From Lentibacillus amyloliquefaciens (lineage in GTDB: Bacteria; Bacillota; Bacilli; Bacillales; Amphibacillaceae): a stretch of DNA of 64,000 nt. Position numbers and translations under genes: made by a program. Location: assembly GCF_001307805.1 (NCBI RefSeq), contig NZ_CP013862.1:3472001-3536000 (forward strand), in the 5' to 3' direction. This document shows positions 63,007-64,000 of this stretch, in pieces. Below the pieces are notes generated by a model. That model did not search any database and had not been told where the DNA came from. It saw only the letters and a list, made by a program, of their open reading frames with translations. Every line of letters starts with the position of its first letter. Within the stretch, counting starts at the first letter, position 1.

Positions 63007-64000
63007 ATGCCAAAACGGATCAGCGAAAAATATGTCAGTATCATGATGATTTTTGTACTGGTAGCAAGTATGCTGACACCCGCAGCCGGACCAATGCGAG
63101 CATCCGCAGCTGAAGCGGACGAGCCGATAACTGTCGAAGATGCCATTGCGAAAAACAACGATGGCAGTGAGCAGACGGTCAAGGGGCATATTGTCGGGTA
63201 TGTGATCAGCCAGGGTAATGTGTCGCGAACTGATTTTCCGGAAGATTATAACGTCGCACTGGCTGATGAGGCCGGCGAAACGAACCCTGACAACATGATC
63301 TATGTCCAGCTGACTGACGCTTACCGGGCGGAATTCGGGCTGAATTCAAACCCGGACAATCTGGATAAGGAGATCGTTATTACCGGCAGTATGGAAGAAT
63401 ATCACTCCCATAATGGTCTTAAGGAACCGAGTGATATACGGTTTGCTTCTGAAAATCCGGATGATCCACTCGAATTACAGTCTATCGCGGATGTAAGGGA
63501 ACAGGAAACAGGCGAGGCAAAAACAAAAGGGGTTGTGACGGCCAAATTAAACAATACCATTCAAATTCAGGATGAAACCGCCGCGATTGCCATACGTCCG
63601 ACGTCACTCGATGCACAATTGGGCGACAAAATTACAGTGACCGGCAGTTTACAAAATTACCGGGGATTACTGCAGTTGAATGGCGTGACGGTCGAGGAGA
63701 AAACAGGAGATGCCGGGGTTCCGGATCCTATATCAATCACCGGTGCCGAACTGGAAACCAATCAATCGAAACTGGCTGTTCTCGATAATGTGACGCTTAC
63801 GGATGTAGAAAATGGCGACGACTGGGCTAATTATACAGCTGAAGATGAAGCCGGTAATACATTTGTAGTGCGTGACGAGACGGGGGAACTGACTCTGGAG
63901 ACAGGTGTTACTTATGATAGCTTAACCGGCATTGTTACACAGTTTGATTCGGACCAGCAGCTAATCCCGCGCAGCCAGTCGGATATTGTTCAAGATGAAT
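63007..64000 (+). CDS. secreted multi-domain OB-fold protein, YhcR-like (3' end outside window)
   Basis: 331 residues visible, open at the right edge. N-terminal signal peptide (KYVSIMMIFVLVASMLTPAAG, cleavage likely after ASA in RASAAEAD). Then repeated DUF6359/OB-type units: EPITVEDAIAKNNDGSEQTVKGHIVGYVI, VTGSLQNYRGLLQLNGVTVEE and a third beginning ISITGAEL. This N-terminal layout is that of extracellular nucleases/5'-nucleotidases such as Bacillus YhcR; the catalytic part is not in the window. GCGAAGGAGAG precedes the ATG. Confidence 0.75.
   Translation, partial: MPKRISEKYVSIMMIFVLVASMLTPAAGPMRASAAEADEPITVEDAIAKNNDGSEQTVKGHIVGYVISQGNVSRTDFPEDYNVALADEAGETNPDNMIYVQLTDAYRAEFGLNSNPDNLDKEIVITGSMEEYHSHNGLKEPSDIRFASENPDDPLELQSIADVREQETGEAKTKGVVTAKLNNTIQIQDETAAIAIRPTSLDAQLGDKITVTGSLQNYRGLLQLNGVTVEEKTGDAGVPDPISITGAELETNQSKLAVLDNVTLTDVENGDDWANYTAEDEAGNTFVVRDETGELTLETGVTYDSLTGIVTQFDSDQQLIPRSQSDIVQDE

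Noticed and set aside
1..64000. rRNA, tRNA, T-box, riboswitch or prophage genes
   Set aside because: I looked for 16S/23S core sequences, tRNA T-arms, T-box and common riboswitch cores as well as phage structural genes and saw none I could support; a covariance search would be needed to exclude small ones.

Overview
The window looks like the chromosome of a low-to-moderate GC Gram-positive of the family Bacillaceae, probably a halophilic or alkaliphilic member. The reasons are strong AGGAGG-type ribosome binding sites, CcpA-type cre sites, a CotA-type laccase, an LCP wall-polymer ligase, a fruRKA operon, a class I aldolase of the staphylococcal/bacillar type, and many sodium-coupled symporters. 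I see no rRNA or tRNA genes and no CRISPR array. The left two thirds is an unusually dense catabolic region.

Layout. 1-3.3 kb: taurine/sulfoacetaldehyde degradation (tpa 3' end, LysR regulator, xsc with a frameshift). 3.4-10 kb: APC permease, fda, FMN reductase, EamA transporter, and a YeiH-type exporter divergent from a CysL-like LysR gene. 10-19.4 kb: catechol meta-cleavage lower pathway (dmpC-E-F-G-H-I, then catechol 2,3-dioxygenase), with a divergent IclR regulator and a hydroxyacyl-CoA dehydrogenase gene. 19.5-22.3 kb: MFS transporter and glycerol dehydrogenase. 22.5-30 kb: a divergent GntR regulator and a six-gene operon (yhdT, panF, M20 amidohydrolase, D-malate-type decarboxylating dehydrogenase, SDR, ALDH). 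This gene order matches, step for step, the biochemically known but genetically poorly defined route for breaking down pantothenate to beta-alanine and 2-oxoisovalerate. 30-38 kb: a more AT-rich segment with two more M20 hydrolases, two SSS symporters each preceded by a tiny membrane protein, and a decayed amidohydrolase. 38-43 kb: a frameshifted PucR regulator divergent from a class III aminotransferase and an mmsA-type dehydrogenase, which together would take beta-alanine to acetyl-CoA. 43-54 kb: hydroxyacid dehydrogenase, RraA-like protein, laccase, SDR, LCP protein, ABC ATPase, MtnE-like aminotransferase, amidohydrolase. 54-58.4 kb: CBS-ACT protein and fruRKA. 58.9-62 kb: ABC exporter pair and TnpB relics. 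The window ends inside a secreted YhcR-like protein.

How it works together. The central idea is that pantothenate imported by PanF would be cut to pantoate and beta-alanine. Pantoate would be oxidised through the SDR, the ALDH and the decarboxylating dehydrogenase to 2-oxoisovalerate. Beta-alanine would go through the aminotransferase and MmsA-type enzyme 10 kb downstream. Close matches to the cre consensus precede five catabolic units, so the region is probably under carbon catabolite control. A 17-bp dyad (GTTCCGCATAGAAGAAC type) occurs before dmpC, before the catechol dioxygenase and before the hydroxyacyl-CoA dehydrogenase gene, and probably defines the IclR regulon.

Three otherwise healthy genes (xsc, the decarboxylating dehydrogenase, pucR) each carry one single-base deletion. 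This means either assembly errors or recent inactivation. Three intergenic arrays repeat a CG-rich core at a 21-bp period (exact in two of them), each with a different core. Several dispersed palindromic elements are also present.
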